This document shows, piece after piece, positions 17,941-29,809 of a DNA stretch of 64,000 nt. The notes under the pieces were generated by a model, which made no database searches, had not been told where the DNA came from, and was given only the letters and a program-made list of their open reading frames with translations. The stretch spans positions 80,483 to 144,482 of the forward strand of contig CANQTN010000001.1 in NCBI GenBank assembly GCA_947626815.1, written 5' to 3'. Source of the stretch: an uncultured Clostridia bacterium (GTDB taxonomy: Bacteria; Bacillota; Clostridia; TANB77; CAG-508). The stretch's first letter is position 1. The number at the start of each line of letters is the position of its first letter. The position numbers and the translations under genes were made by a program.

Positions 17941-20900
17941 ATGTTAAATGAAGAAGATATAAATGAAAAAAAAGAACAGGATGATGAGAGGGATAATAAA
18001 CGAAAAAAGAAGAAAAATGCTTTTGGTAAAATAAAAGGAAAGCTAACAATAACTAAAATGGTAATACAAGCTGTACTTTTCATGACAAAGATAATGGGAG
18101 TTGTTTCTTTGATAGGATTAATTTACGAAGGTGTAAATTATGTATCAGAATTGATAAGAGCAGATGAAACACCATATGAAACCTTAGATGTACTAGGAGT
18201 AAATTCTTTAGAAGATTTAATAGAAATACAGGGAAATGAAGTAGAAGGTTATTCGTATACATATGTGGATGGTTTTGATGAGAAATTAGAAAAGTTAACA
18301 GAAAAAACTCGAAAAGAACATAATCTTCCAAGTACATCAAAAGATATGATAGAACGAATGATAAGAGCTCAATTAGTGAATCAACTTCCGAATTTAGGAG
18401 GAAGTTTAACTATAAATGATGCAAGTACAGGAACAACATCGAAAGTAAAAGATTTAAGTAAGGTTTTATTTGTAGGAGATTCTATTACATATGGTGTAGG
18501 TAAATTTGGCAATATAGAAGGAATTTTTAGAGGAGTTGGTAGTTCTAGTCCAAAGCATTGGTGTGACGATTCTCCTGTCAATGGGAATCCAACATATAGT
18601 TCCTTACCTGAAAATAGTAATGATATTGAAGCTGTATGTCTTATGATTGGGACTAATGGTCTTGATAATAATGATCAGCTTGATAATACGAAAAATTTGA
18701 TTTCTAAATTGCATGAAAAATATTCAAATAAAACAATATTTGTGCAAAAAATATTACCTTTAGAGAAAAATGGGTATATTGAAAAGGTAAAAAAATATAA
18801 TGATGGTTTAGAGAACTATTGTAAAACTTTAAATTATGTTAAATTTATTGATGCAACTAGTGGTGTTCAATTAGGTAATGATGGTGTTCATCCTACTGCA
18901 AGTGGATATAAACAATTGGGGAAAAATTTAACTGAAATTCTTGTTAATAGTAATTCTTCTACGGTAAAGACTAAGAATGAGAAAATTGATGATACAAAAA
19001 CTAAAAATGATGATGATGCAATTGCATTTCAAGGCAATATACGAATAAGAAGGATTACACCTAATAAAAATATGGGAGAATGGAAAGATGTATCTGGTGG
19101 CACAGCTACAGTTACTACAAATCAAAACGTATCTTCAGATGCTGATGTTACAACAAGTTCAGGAACTTCTTTAGAAAAAGCAGTGAAAGCTAAAATTCCT
19201 ACTGATAATGGAAGTTGGGCTATACAAGTTAAAAATTTAAAGACAAATTCGGTTGAAGTAAATATTAATAATAAAAAAATGCAGTCAGCTAGTATTATAA
19301 AATTATTTGTTATGGCTACAGCTTTTGATGAAATAGAAAAAGGAAATTTATCATTATCAGATACTGCTACAATAAATGGTAATAATTATACGGTTGATGA
19401 AGCTTTAAAAAATATGATTATAGTTAGTGATAATGATGCAGCAAATTATTTCATAAATTTGCTTGGTATGGATAAGATTAATAAATATATACAAGATAAT
19501 AATTATACTAAAACTGAATTGAATAGATTAATGTTACATGGCACCGAAAAGGGAGATAATTTGACTTCTGTTGGTGATGTAACAAAAATACTAGAAAAAA
19601 TTTATAATGGCAAGTGTGTAAGTAAATCTGCATCTGATAAAATGTTGGAATATTTGAAGAATCAACAGCGTACAGGAAAGATTCCAGCTGGTGTTGGCGG
19701 TAGGGCAGTAACTGCTAATAAAACTGGTGAATTGGATAATGTAGAAAATGATGCTGCAATAGTTTGGAAAGATGGCTGCCCATATGTAATGGTTGTTATG
19801 TCTTCAGAATTATCAAATGCGGGAAATGCTAGACAGTCTATTACAGATTTAGCGGATATAGTTTATACTAATATAGAAGCAACGAGTTCTAAGAAGAAAA
19901 ATAATGCAAAGACTTCATCAACATCGTCTTCGAGAGCAAAGACTACAAATAAGTCAGAAGGTAATAATAAATCTTCTGGTTCAAAAGGGGTAATTGTTTT
20001 AGATCCTGGTCATGGTGCTTCATTGTATGGTGCTTCTGCTGAAACATTAAAAAGTAATGGGTATGTGCAAAATGGTGATTCATGGGGAGAATGGAGACAT
20101 TGGAAATCTGGTACTTATGGACAAGAGTGTGGAGGTTCAGGATGTTGTGGAAGATGTGATACTGGTAGTGAATGGTATAGAGTGGGCATGGGAGAAAGAG
20201 AGACGGAACCAGAAATAAATTGGAATAATGCAGTAGCAGCTAAGAAATATTTGGAACAAATGGGGTATACTGTTAGATTGACACGAACACAAAATAATCA
20301 TCCTTCATTTGCTCAAAGATCAACATATTGTTTTCCTAATCAAAATACGTCAAAGGAACCGGATGCGGATTTATATGTATGTATACATGCGAATGCTTCT
20401 GCGAATGGGACAGCAAGAGGAACAGCATATATGGCTACTGGTGGTACATATGATCAAAAATATATAAGTGGTGATTATGTTAATCAATCAAATACAGCAG
20501 CAAATATAATTAATAATAAAATTGCTGAGGCTACAGGTCTAACTAAAAGAGAGCCATTTAGTGGAGAAACAGATTTAATTGCTTTTCATAAGAACCCATG
20601 TCCAACAGCTTACTTGGAAATAGGATTTTATGATAATGCAGAAGATTTAAAAATTTTGCAATCAAAAAGTGATGATATTGGTAGAGCAATTGCCAATGGT
20701 GTAAATGAATATATGGGAAGTCCGGCAGCTAATATAAATTCATCTAGTTCATCTAGTTCATCAAACTCATCAAACTCATCAAACTCATCAAATTCATCAA
20801 ATTCATCAAGCTCATCATCTTCATCATCAAGTTTTGTTGAATCTACTATATATGATTTAAAGTATGTAGAACCAGAAGTTTTTGATGAATATGTAGAAAA

Positions 20901-23290
20901 TAATAATCAAGAAGCAATAAAAACATTTACTTTAAATGAAAATGGATATTTGATAACTGCTAAGTGGTCAGCTTCAGAAAATGGTGTTAATATTTCAAAA
21001 AATTCACCAATTAATTTTAAATCTGTGTTAGGTAAATATATTACTACTTATGAATATATGTTAGATTATTGGATTGATATAAAAGAAATAGAATTTCAAG
21101 ATGCATTTATTGATACTGTTATGAACAGTGAATTTATTATTGCTATAGAGGATAATGTTACAACTACAGGAGTAGAAACAAGAACAACAGTTACATCTGA
21201 TATAAATGGTTCGAGTGGAGGAACACAATCATCTTGGAATTATACAGAATATGTTAGTAATACTATTGAATTGGTTTATGCTGATACATGGTTTGTGAAT
21301 GTAAGTAAAGACTTTGATTTTTCAACTGCTAATTTAACTTCAGCTTCAGGTTCTTCAGATGGAAGTAAAATTGTTTTAAATGGATCAAAGGGAGAATCTT
21401 TAGGAACTTTTCAAATTACAGGATATTGTCCTTGCTATTCGTGTACGAAAAGTTGGGGGAGAAAAACTTCAACAGGTGCTACTTGTACGGCTAATAGAAC
21501 AATTGCAGTTGATCCTGAAGTAATACCTTATGGAACAAAAGTAATTATTGATGGTTTTGATAGTGTGTTTGTTGCAGAAGATTGTGGTGGAGGAATTAAT
21601 GGCAAACATATAGACATTTTTGTTGATACTCATTCAGAAGCAATTAATAGAATAGGTAGTTTAAAGAAAAAAGTATGGTTAGCAGAAAATGTAAGTGAAA
21701 CTACTGTTAATGGTGGAAATGCAGAAAATGTAGAGAGAATAAATGTTACTGCTAATGTACCAGGTAAAGTTACTATTTCTGAAACAGGAGATGTTGCTAC
21801 TAGTGCAACTACTTCTTCAAATGTTACTACTGTTGATGGTGAAGAGGTACAAGAAACAATTACGACAACTACAATTGTAAATACAAAAACGATTTCAAAT
21901 GAGTATGATTTAGAAGAGGAAGCAAGAGTAACTTCAAAAGAAAAGGAATATGTTGAATTGTTTGAGGAATATCCAGATGCAAAAACAAGAGTAAAACCAC
22001 GATGGTTAATAAAGTGTGTAGAAGGAAATGCTACACAGATGATAGATATAACTAAATATTTCTTGAATGTATTGATGAATGAAGAGATTTTTGCTAATGT
22101 TAATAAAGATGAAATTTTTAGTAGATTTAAAAGCAATGAGTTTAAAATGCTTGGTGCAGGTTCAACTGATATATCACTTACAGATACTGTAATGGATAAA
22201 GAGACTTTTGTAAAAGCTTTAAATGCATATTATGATAAGACACGGAAATCTTTCTTTTAAACAAAACTTTTTGTCAAGGGCAGAAGAGATTTATGATTTG
22301 GGCGAAAAATATAATATAAATCCTGAATTAATTATTACAATGGCTAAGAAAGAGAGTGGTTTTAAAGCTTCAGGCAGTAATCAAAATTTCTGGGGATTAG
22401 ATACTCCAAATGGTTCTTCTTTGGGCTATATAGCAACTTTTGAAGAAGGTGTAAAAAAATTGGCAAATACTTTTTCGAGTTATATGGAAGGAAGTGGAAC
22501 TTGGCAAGAAAAAGAGATTGTAAATCGTGCTAATGAAAGAGAAGCTGCAGGATGTAATTCCAATGGTTATGGTCAACCAGGTACTTTGAAAGGGATGCTT
22601 AGTATTTATTCAGATTTATGTGGAGAAAATCCTAAACATAGAGAAGGAAATTCAGGTGATGGTGGTAATTATTATTTAAAGGTAATTTATGGAGCTGAAT
22701 TTGCAGCAAAATGTGGAAGTGTTCATAAAATAGGTGTAGATGATTATACAATTCAAGAAAGAGCAGATTATACAGCATGGCTGTATGAGCAACAATTACA
22801 ATTTTGGAATGATATTTTTGGAGAATTTGCAACACTAGGTGGAGGAGGAGGTCCAGTAATTGAAGAAGCTGTTAAACTTCATAGCTATTTAAATACACAT
22901 GGATATTCTTATGCACAGGCAGGAATATGTGTCCCAAATTTACATGGAAAAACTATAGATTGTAGTTCATTTGTTACTTGGGTTTTAGTAAATGCAAAAA
23001 TAGATGGATTTGTAGAAGGTATGTATCAGTGGACATCATATACATTTGAGGCAAACCCTTATGGTTGGCAAAAAGTTTCTATTGCGGATGCACAACCAGG
23101 TGACATAGTTGCTTATCCTGGACACGTTGAAATTATAGCTGAAAATGATCCAGGTAATGGAAAATTTAGAGTGTACAATTGTGGTGGAAATGCTTCTATT
23201 AATGCTAAGGGAACTGATGAATTACCAGAAAGTAGTACATCTGGAAATTATAAATCATCGGCAACAATTATTTTAAGAGTGCCACAATAG
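17941..23290 (+). CDS. Giant six-domain cell-wall hydrolase (VirB1-like), +1 frameshift at CGG
   Basis: With a +1 step at in-frame CGG 22243 this reads as one protein of about 1782 residues. Order: basic cytoplasmic end; one transmembrane helix (about 40-66); SGNH/GDSL hydrolase (GDSIT near 179, DGVHPTASGY near 314); class A beta-lactamase-like domain with SIIK (about 451), SDN (about 496) and KTG (about 593); N-acetylmuramoyl-L-alanine amidase (LDPGHG near 687, CIHANAS, LEIGFYD near 893); Ser/Asn linker (about 933-964); 3D domain (GYCPCYSC near 1160, DCGGG near 1214). After the shift come a lysozyme or transglycosylase-like domain (AKKESGF) and an NlpC/P60-type peptidase (DCSSF near 1672, PGHVEI). 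Gram-positive transfer systems use two-domain wall hydrolases; this is far larger. Without the shift translation ends 15 bases after the CGG, giving a 1439-residue form lacking the last two enzymes. Confidence 0.85.
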
Positions 23291-23298
23291 GAAGGAGC

Positions 23299-24675
23299 AT
23301 GTACATGGATAGAAAGCTAAAGTTGATAAAAGTAATTGGAATTGTATTGATGATATTGATTGTTATTGTTGCAATTATTTTAATAATTTTTTATAAAAAG
23401 GCTGAAGTAGGGACAAGTGGAGAAAATCTAGAAGTTACTACATTTGAGACAAAAGATACTTATGTATCTATTGAGAATATAGATAAATTAAAAAATAAAA
23501 ACAAATATTATACTGTTAAAATGTTAGTTGAAAGATATTTTAATTATATTAAAGATTCTAGTGATGAAGAATTAAATGAAGAACTTAGAATGTTAAATAC
23601 TACAGCATTAATTAGTGTATTGGATGAAAAATATAAAGAAGAATTTGATATAAATAATGATAATGTATTGGAAAATTATAATGATATAAATCAAGATGAA
23701 GTAATGGAAATAGATGATATATATTTTGTTGAGGAAAATGCGTCTTCTAATATATTCTTAGTATATGGAACAATGCTTATACAACAGAAAGAATTTAAAT
23801 TAATGGTGAGAACAGATAGTTTAAAAATGCTATTTTCTATTTATCCTGAGGAGTATATGGAAAAATATGATTATTCTTATGAGAATAACAAAGAAGATTT
23901 TGAAAATTTATTTGTAGATGCCTTAGAAGTAAATGAATATAACAAATTTGAATATAATACAGTGTCAAGTGAAAGAATGGCAGTAATTTATTTTAATGAT
24001 TTTAAAGATAAATTATTGGGTAATGTAGAAAAGGCATATGAGAGTTTAGATGAAGAATACAGAGAAAAAAGATTTGGGAGCTTAGAAAATTTCAAAAAAT
24101 ATGTAGATGATAATAGATCTGATTTGTCTAAATTGGAAATATCAAGTTATTTATCAGAGAATAAAAATGGTGATACGATTTATGTTTGTAAGGATCAATT
24201 TGATGGAGTATATATTTTTAATGAAATTGCTGTAGAGGAATATACTGTTGAACTAGATGACTATACATTAGACTATGATGATGATGAATTTTTAGAAGAG
24301 TATGATAAATCAAGTGATAAATATAAAGTCGCAAATAATATAAATAGATGGGTAAAGATGATAAACAGTAGAGATTATGAAGCAGCATATAGTGTTTTGG
24401 ATGAAACTTTTAGAGAAACAGAGTTTGGAAGTTTGGAAAAATTTGAGGAATATATGAGAAGAGCATTTTCAGAACATTATGAAGTTGAATATGAAGAATT
24501 TACAGAAGAGACCAATAAGATTTATACTCAAAAAATAATACTAAATGAAGTATCATCACAGGATGATGATCAAGAAAAAGATAAAATAGAAAAAACAATA
24601 ATAATGAAGTTAGAAAATGATACGGATTTTGTAATGTCATTTAATATAACTAAAGCAGATGTGGTTGATAACTAA
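23299..24675 (+). CDS. Single-pass membrane protein with repeated NTF2-like domains
   Basis: 458 residues; one transmembrane helix (about 9-31). The outer part contains two clear copies of a unit: KAYESLDEEYREKRFGSLE (about 255) and AAYSVLDETFRETEFGSLE (about 363), each followed by a KF-type helix and a beta region; a third weaker copy lies near the start. The same pattern is seen in the protein at 16936. The layout fits TcpC/VirB8-like structural subunits on the outer membrane face. It is the last gene of the secretion locus, 8 bases after the giant hydrolase, with GGAAGGAG as ribosome site, and is closed by a strong terminator. Confidence 0.55.
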   Translation: MYMDRKLKLIKVIGIVLMILIVIVAIILIIFYKKAEVGTSGENLEVTTFETKDTYVSIENIDKLKNKNKYYTVKMLVERYFNYIKDSSDEELNEELRMLNTTALISVLDEKYKEEFDINNDNVLENYNDINQDEVMEIDDIYFVEENASSNIFLVYGTMLIQQKEFKLMVRTDSLKMLFSIYPEEYMEKYDYSYENNKEDFENLFVDALEVNEYNKFEYNTVSSERMAVIYFNDFKDKLLGNVEKAYESLDEEYREKRFGSLENFKKYVDDNRSDLSKLEISSYLSENKNGDTIYVCKDQFDGVYIFNEIAVEEYTVELDDYTLDYDDDEFLEEYDKSSDKYKVANNINRWVKMINSRDYEAAYSVLDETFRETEFGSLEKFEEYMRRAFSEHYEVEYEEFTEETNKIYTQKIILNEVSSQDDDQEKDKIEKTIIMKLENDTDFVMSFNITKADVVDN

Positions 24676-24716
24676 AAAATTGCAAGGAGAATATAAAATT
24701 CTCCTTGCAATTTTTT
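24674..24716. terminator. Bidirectional terminator between converging genes
   Basis: AAAAAATTGCAAGGAGAA and its complement form a near-perfect long stem with A and T runs on either side; it serves both the secretion operon and the minus-strand gene that ends here. Confidence 0.9.
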
Positions 24717-27700
24717 AATTTGAATTGTTTAAAAGTTCTTTTTCTTTTGATAAAGTATTTTCGTTTTCTAGAGATTTTTTTCTATTTTGATTAGTTTTTA
24801 AATTGTCTTTTGCAACAGTCATAAGTAGTTTTATTCGGTTGGTTTGATTAGATTCACTAGCACCTGGATCATAGTCAATTGGTGAAATGTTTGCTTCTGG
24901 AAATTTTTCTCTAATAGTTTTTATTACACCTTTTCCAACAACGTGGTTTGGTAAACATGCAAATGGCTGAACACATACTATATTTGGAATACCGTTTTCA
25001 ATATATTCAATCATTTCAGCAGTTAAAAACCAACCTTCTCCAGTTTGATTTCCGATTGATAAAACATCTTTTACTTTTTCTTCTAAATGCCAAATATCAC
25101 AAGGCTGTAAGTAATTTTTCTTAGAATGTTCTAATGCAATTCTAACGTCTTTTTCCAATATGTCAATTAGTTTAATTGCTGCTTTCATTATTTTTGAAGA
25201 TGTTTTATTTGTATTAAGTAAACTATTAAAGGTAATTTTATGTGTGCATAAAAATTTAACAAATCCCATAAAATCTGGTAGAATAACTTCTGCACCTTCT
25301 TGTTCTAGAATATCTGCTATATGATTATTTCCAAATGGATGGTATTTTATTAAAACTTCTCCAACAATACCAACTTTAGGTTTTTGTGCAGATGTATCTA
25401 ATTCGATTTTTTCAAAATCGTTTACTATATCATATATACTTTGTTTAAATTCTGAGTTACTAGATTTTTCTAATAGTTTTTTACATTTTTTCATCCAAGA
25501 ATCGAATAACTTTTGAGTTTCTCCTTTATTTATTTCATATGCTCTATTTTTGGTTAACATTTTTTGTAATAAATCTGCATAGACAACCATTCGTAATAAT
25601 TTTTCCATTAATGAAACTGTTATTTTAAACCCTGGCATTTTTTCCATACCAACAATGTTAAATGATATTACTGGTATATTCGCAAATCCGGCATCTTTTA
25701 GAGCTTTACGGATAAATCCAATATAATTAGTAGCTCTACATCCGCCACCAGTTTGAGACATTATTAAAGCGGTTTTGTTTAAATCATATTTACCAGATTG
25801 AAGGGCTTCAATCATTTGCCCAGTTACTAATATAGATGGATAGCATGCATCATTGTTTACATATTTTAATCCTGTTTCGACTGTTGTAGGTGTACATTCT
25901 CTTAATAATTCTACATTATATCCAGAAGAACGTACAGCGGCTTCTAATAATTCAAAGTGAATAGGAGCCATTTGAGGAATTAAAATAGTATAATCTTTTC
26001 GCATTTCTTTAGTAAATATTTTTTTCTCTAAAATATAATTTCCATCAGCAGATTTTCTTTTTTCTTGTTCACGTTTTTTCATACTGGCTAAAAGTGAACG
26101 TATACGAATTCTAACAGCACCTAGATTATTTACTTCATCTATTTTTATTAATGTATACATTTTATTGTAGCTTGTAAGAATTTCTTCTACTTGATCTGTT
26201 GTTACTGCATCTACACCACATCCAAATGAGTTTAGTTGTACTAGTTCTAGACAATCATGTTTTCCTACAAATTCTGCTGCTGCATATAATCTAGCGTGAT
26301 ATACCCATTGATCAACTACACGAATAGGTCTTTTTGCTTCTGCTTTATCAGAAATACTATCTTCAGTTAATACGGCAAGTCCTAAAGAAGTAATTAATGT
26401 ATCAATTCCGTGATTGATTTCAGGATCTATGTGATATGGACGTCCAGCTAATACAATACCTTTTAGGTTGTTTTCTTCTAAATAATTTATAGTTTCAGTT
26501 CCTTTATCTCTTATATCTTTTTTACATTTTTGATATTCCTGTTCTGCTTTTTCAGCAGCTTCTAGCAATTCAGATTTTGTAAAATTATATTCTTTAAATT
26601 CATCCAATTCCAGAATCTTTTTAGCTAAATTTTTCTTGTCGAATGGTAAAAATGAATTAATAAATTTTATGTTATTTTTTTTCAAATTTTCGACATTATT
26701 TTTTAATACTTCAGAATATGAAATAACTATAGGACAGTTATAGTGATTGTCTGCTTTTTCATATTCTTTTCTAGAGTATGGAATACAAGGATAAAATATA
26801 GTTGTAATTCCTTGCTCTAATAAACTTTCTATGTGTCCGTGAGAAAGCTTTGCAGGATAGCAAACAGATTCAGATGGCATTGATTCCATTCCTTTTTCAT
26901 ATGTGTTACGAGTAGTTTTTTCAGATATGATTACTCTGAAACCTAAAGAAGTTAGAAATGTGAACCAGAATGGGTAATCTTCATACATATTTAAAACTCT
27001 TGGAATACCAATTGTACCTCTAATAGCAAATTGTTCTTCTAAAGGTTGATAATTAAATATTCTATCATATTTATATTGAATAAGATTAGGTAGTTTTTTT
27101 GATTTCATTATCAATCCAGAACCTTTTTCACAGCGGTTTCCAGATATATGTATTTGACCATTGCTAAATTTGTTTATTGTTAGTTTGCAGTGATTTTCAC
27201 AATTATTGCAATGTGTATGTGTTATGTTAATTTTTAATTTATCTATTTCGTCAGATTTTAGTATTGTGGAGGTATGTTCCATATCTAAATTTGCTTCGTA
27301 TTGTTCTTTGGCAAGAAGTGCCATACCATAAGCTCCCATTAAACCAGATATATCTGGTCTGGTAACATTTTTTCCTACAATTAATTCAAATGCACGCAAA
27401 ACAGCATCATTGTAAAAAGTACCACCTTGAACTACTATGTGATTTCCAAGTGTTTCAACATCTCTTACTTTCATAACTTTTTGAATTGCATTTTTTATAA
27501 CAGAGTAAGAAAGCCCACTTGAAATATCACCAACACTATAGCCTTCTTTTTGTGCTTGCTTAATTTTAGAATTCATAAAGACTGTACATCTAGAACCTAA
27601 GTCGACAGGACGCTTACTATTTATAGCTTCTTGGACGAATTCGTTTATTTCTAAATTTAAACTTTTGGCAAAAGTTTCTATAAAAGAACCACAACCAGAA

Positions 27701-29052
27701 GAACAAGCTTCATTTAGCATAATATTATCAATAGAACCATCTTTTATTTTTATATATTTCATATCTTGTCCGCCAATATCTACAATACTTGTAACATTTG
27801 GCTCAAAAGTTTTTGCAGCGGTATAATGAGCGATTGTTTCTATTTCATTTAAATCTACATTTAAAGCAGTTTGTATTAACTTTTCTCCATATCCAGTAAC
27901 ACCACTATATCTTAAAATAGCTTGTGAAGGTAATATACTATATAGTTGTTTAAGCATATTCATAACACTTTTGAGTGGATTTCCTTCATTATTATTATAA
28001 AGTGAATATAATAGTTTTCCATCTTTATCAATTAATACTAATTTTGTAGTAGTGGAACCAGCATCAATACCTAAATAGCAATCTCCAGTATAGCTTTCTA
28101 GTGGAGTTCGTTCAACTTTTTTTGAATTATGTCTGTTTTTGAAAGCTTCATATTCCTCAGAATTGATAAATAGTGGATCTAGAGGTTTCGAAGTAGTGTC
28201 TTTAGAATTTTTTAAATTTTCAATTTTTTCATTTAATTTATCTGGAGTAATAATATCTGAATTGATGGAATCTAACGCAGCACCTTTAGCAACTAAAAGA
28301 TGAGCTTCGTCTGGAACAATAATTTCATCGTTTTTTAAATTAAGAGTTTCAATAAATCTAGTTCTTAGTTCAGACAAATAATTTAAAGGTCCACCCAAAA
28401 AAGCAACATGACCTTTGATAGGTCGACCACATGCAAGTCCGCTAATAGTTTGATTAACAACTGCTTGAAAAATAGAAGCAGCAATATCTTCTTTAGCAGC
28501 TCCGTCATTAATTAAAGGTTGGATGTCAGTTTTTGCAAATACACCACAGCGAGAGGCAATTGGGTAAATAGTAGAATAATTTTTAGCTAAAGTGTTTAAA
28601 CCTGCGGTATCTGTATGTAATAAAGATGCCATTTGGTCTAAAAATGCACCAGTGCCTCCTGCGCATGTACCATTCATACGTTGTTCTATAGATTGATCAA
28701 AATAAATGATTTTAGCATCTTCTCCGCCAAGTTCAATGACAACATCTGTTTTAGGTATATACTTTTCGACAGCACGTTTACATGAAACAACTTCTTGAAT
28801 GAAATTAACTCCTAAAAATTTAGAAGCAGACATTGCACCTGAACCGGTAAGTGCAAGTGTAAATACATTTGAAGGAAACTTAACTAATAAATCTTCTAGC
28901 ACATTACAAACTGTATTTTTAGTATCTGAAAAGTGCCTTTTATAATCTTTATATATAGTTTCTTTAAATTTATTCATAACAATTATTTTTACAGTAGTTG
29001 AACCAACGTCCAGACCAACATGTAAAACATCTTCAAAAGTATTAGTATCCAT
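24715..29052 (-). CDS. 2-hydroxyacyl-CoA dehydratase activase-like fusion protein
   Basis: 1445 residues. Two BadF/BadG/BcrA/BcrD-type ATPase domains stand in tandem: GLDVGSTTVK (about residue 13) with MNGTCAGGTGAFLDQ and SRCGVF, then GIDAGSTTTK (about 329) with EACSSGCGSFIETFA and SRCTVF. A DUF2229 domain follows (CYPAKLSHGH region) and then HgdB-like parts with CGVDAV and SQTGGGCRATNY. Activases of this family use ATP to push an electron from a [4Fe-4S] cluster, held by cysteines of a homodimer, onto a dehydratase. This long fused form is widespread in anaerobes, and its substrate is not established. It stands alone with a ribosome site AAGGAAG. The form fits a strict anaerobe. Confidence 0.85.
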   Translation of the reverse strand: MDTNTFEDVLHVGLDVGSTTVKIIVMNKFKETIYKDYKRHFSDTKNTVCNVLEDLLVKFPSNVFTLALTGSGAMSASKFLGVNFIQEVVSCKRAVEKYIPKTDVVIELGGEDAKIIYFDQSIEQRMNGTCAGGTGAFLDQMASLLHTDTAGLNTLAKNYSTIYPIASRCGVFAKTDIQPLINDGAAKEDIAASIFQAVVNQTISGLACGRPIKGHVAFLGGPLNYLSELRTRFIETLNLKNDEIIVPDEAHLLVAKGAALDSINSDIITPDKLNEKIENLKNSKDTTSKPLDPLFINSEEYEAFKNRHNSKKVERTPLESYTGDCYLGIDAGSTTTKLVLIDKDGKLLYSLYNNNEGNPLKSVMNMLKQLYSILPSQAILRYSGVTGYGEKLIQTALNVDLNEIETIAHYTAAKTFEPNVTSIVDIGGQDMKYIKIKDGSIDNIMLNEACSSGCGSFIETFAKSLNLEINEFVQEAINSKRPVDLGSRCTVFMNSKIKQAQKEGYSVGDISSGLSYSVIKNAIQKVMKVRDVETLGNHIVVQGGTFYNDAVLRAFELIVGKNVTRPDISGLMGAYGMALLAKEQYEANLDMEHTSTILKSDEIDKLKINITHTHCNNCENHCKLTINKFSNGQIHISGNRCEKGSGLIMKSKKLPNLIQYKYDRIFNYQPLEEQFAIRGTIGIPRVLNMYEDYPFWFTFLTSLGFRVIISEKTTRNTYEKGMESMPSESVCYPAKLSHGHIESLLEQGITTIFYPCIPYSRKEYEKADNHYNCPIVISYSEVLKNNVENLKKNNIKFINSFLPFDKKNLAKKILELDEFKEYNFTKSELLEAAEKAEQEYQKCKKDIRDKGTETINYLEENNLKGIVLAGRPYHIDPEINHGIDTLITSLGLAVLTEDSISDKAEAKRPIRVVDQWVYHARLYAAAEFVGKHDCLELVQLNSFGCGVDAVTTDQVEEILTSYNKMYTLIKIDEVNNLGAVRIRIRSLLASMKKREQEKRKSADGNYILEKKIFTKEMRKDYTILIPQMAPIHFELLEAAVRSSGYNVELLRECTPTTVETGLKYVNNDACYPSILVTGQMIEALQSGKYDLNKTALIMSQTGGGCRATNYIGFIRKALKDAGFANIPVISFNIVGMEKMPGFKITVSLMEKLLRMVVYADLLQKMLTKNRAYEINKGETQKLFDSWMKKCKKLLEKSSNSEFKQSIYDIVNDFEKIELDTSAQKPKVGIVGEVLIKYHPFGNNHIADILEQEGAEVILPDFMGFVKFLCTHKITFNSLLNTNKTSSKIMKAAIKLIDILEKDVRIALEHSKKNYLQPCDIWHLEEKVKDVLSIGNQTGEGWFLTAEMIEYIENGIPNIVCVQPFACLPNHVVGKGVIKTIREKFPEANISPIDYDPGASESNQTNRIKLLMTVAKDNLKTNQNRKKSLENENTLSKEKELLNNSN

Positions 29053-29254
29053 TGTAAAAACTTCCTTTCATTGTAGAGATAAAAATTATCTAACATCTTT
29101 AATTTTATACGGAAAATAGGAATTTGTCAAATGGGAAAAACTGGTGGAAGTAGTTAATTTAAAATTTATTAAATATTGATTAAAAAATGTTCTAAAAAGG
29201 ACAAACAATTAATAATATCTAATAGATTTTATAATTGAAAGGATGGTTTTTGAT

Positions 29255-29800
29255 ATGAAAAGTAAAAAAATAGGAATTATATTTTTTATATTGTTAGTAA
29301 TTGTATTAATGATAGGATATTTTTTAATAAAATATTTTAAAGAAAACAATGAAGAACAAATACAAGATGAGTATACACCAGAGCAAGAAATAACAGAAGA
29401 ACAAAGTAGACAGACAATTGTTAGTTTATATTTTCCATCAAAAGAAAGTGATGAATTAAATCCTGAAGCTAGATTAATTGATATAAAGGAAATTATAAAT
29501 AATCCTTATGAGCAATTAATTAACTTATTATTAGAAGGACCAAAAAATGAAAAAAATAAAAAAATAATACCAGAAAATACAAAATTAAAAAGAGCATATT
29601 TGGAAGGAGATTGTATTGTATTAGATTTTTCATCAGAATTTTTATCATATTCTAAGGAAAATGAAAAAGAGAAAAATAATATTGTAAATAGTATAGTAAA
29701 TACATTAACTGAATTGACAGAAGTAAATAAGGTAAAAATATTAATAGATGGAAATGAAAATACAGAATTTAATGAAATATATATTAGACAGAATTTTTAG
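29255..29800 (+). CDS. GerMN domain membrane protein
   Basis: About 181 residues: one N-terminal transmembrane helix (about residues 5-24), an acidic linker, then a GerMN domain with TIVSLYFPSK and YEQLINLLLEGPKNEKNKKI (about 77-96) and CIVLDFSSEFL. GerMN domains occur in the germination protein GerM and in lipoproteins of spore formers. ATG 29255 is chosen over 29243, because GAAAGGATGG would be too close to the first. It faces the same way as the large repeat array after it. Confidence 0.75.
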   Translation: MKSKKIGIIFFILLVIVLMIGYFLIKYFKENNEEQIQDEYTPEQEITEEQSRQTIVSLYFPSKESDELNPEARLIDIKEIINNPYEQLINLLLEGPKNEKNKKIIPENTKLKRAYLEGDCIVLDFSSEFLSYSKENEKEKNNIVNSIVNTLTELTEVNKVKILIDGNENTEFNEIYIRQNF

Positions 29801-29809
29801 ATAAAAATT

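Noticed and set aside
20739..20830. CRISPR-like or satellite repeat (TCATCAAAC steps)
   Set aside because: It is the Ser/Asn linker of the giant hydrolase, a coding microsatellite in frame.
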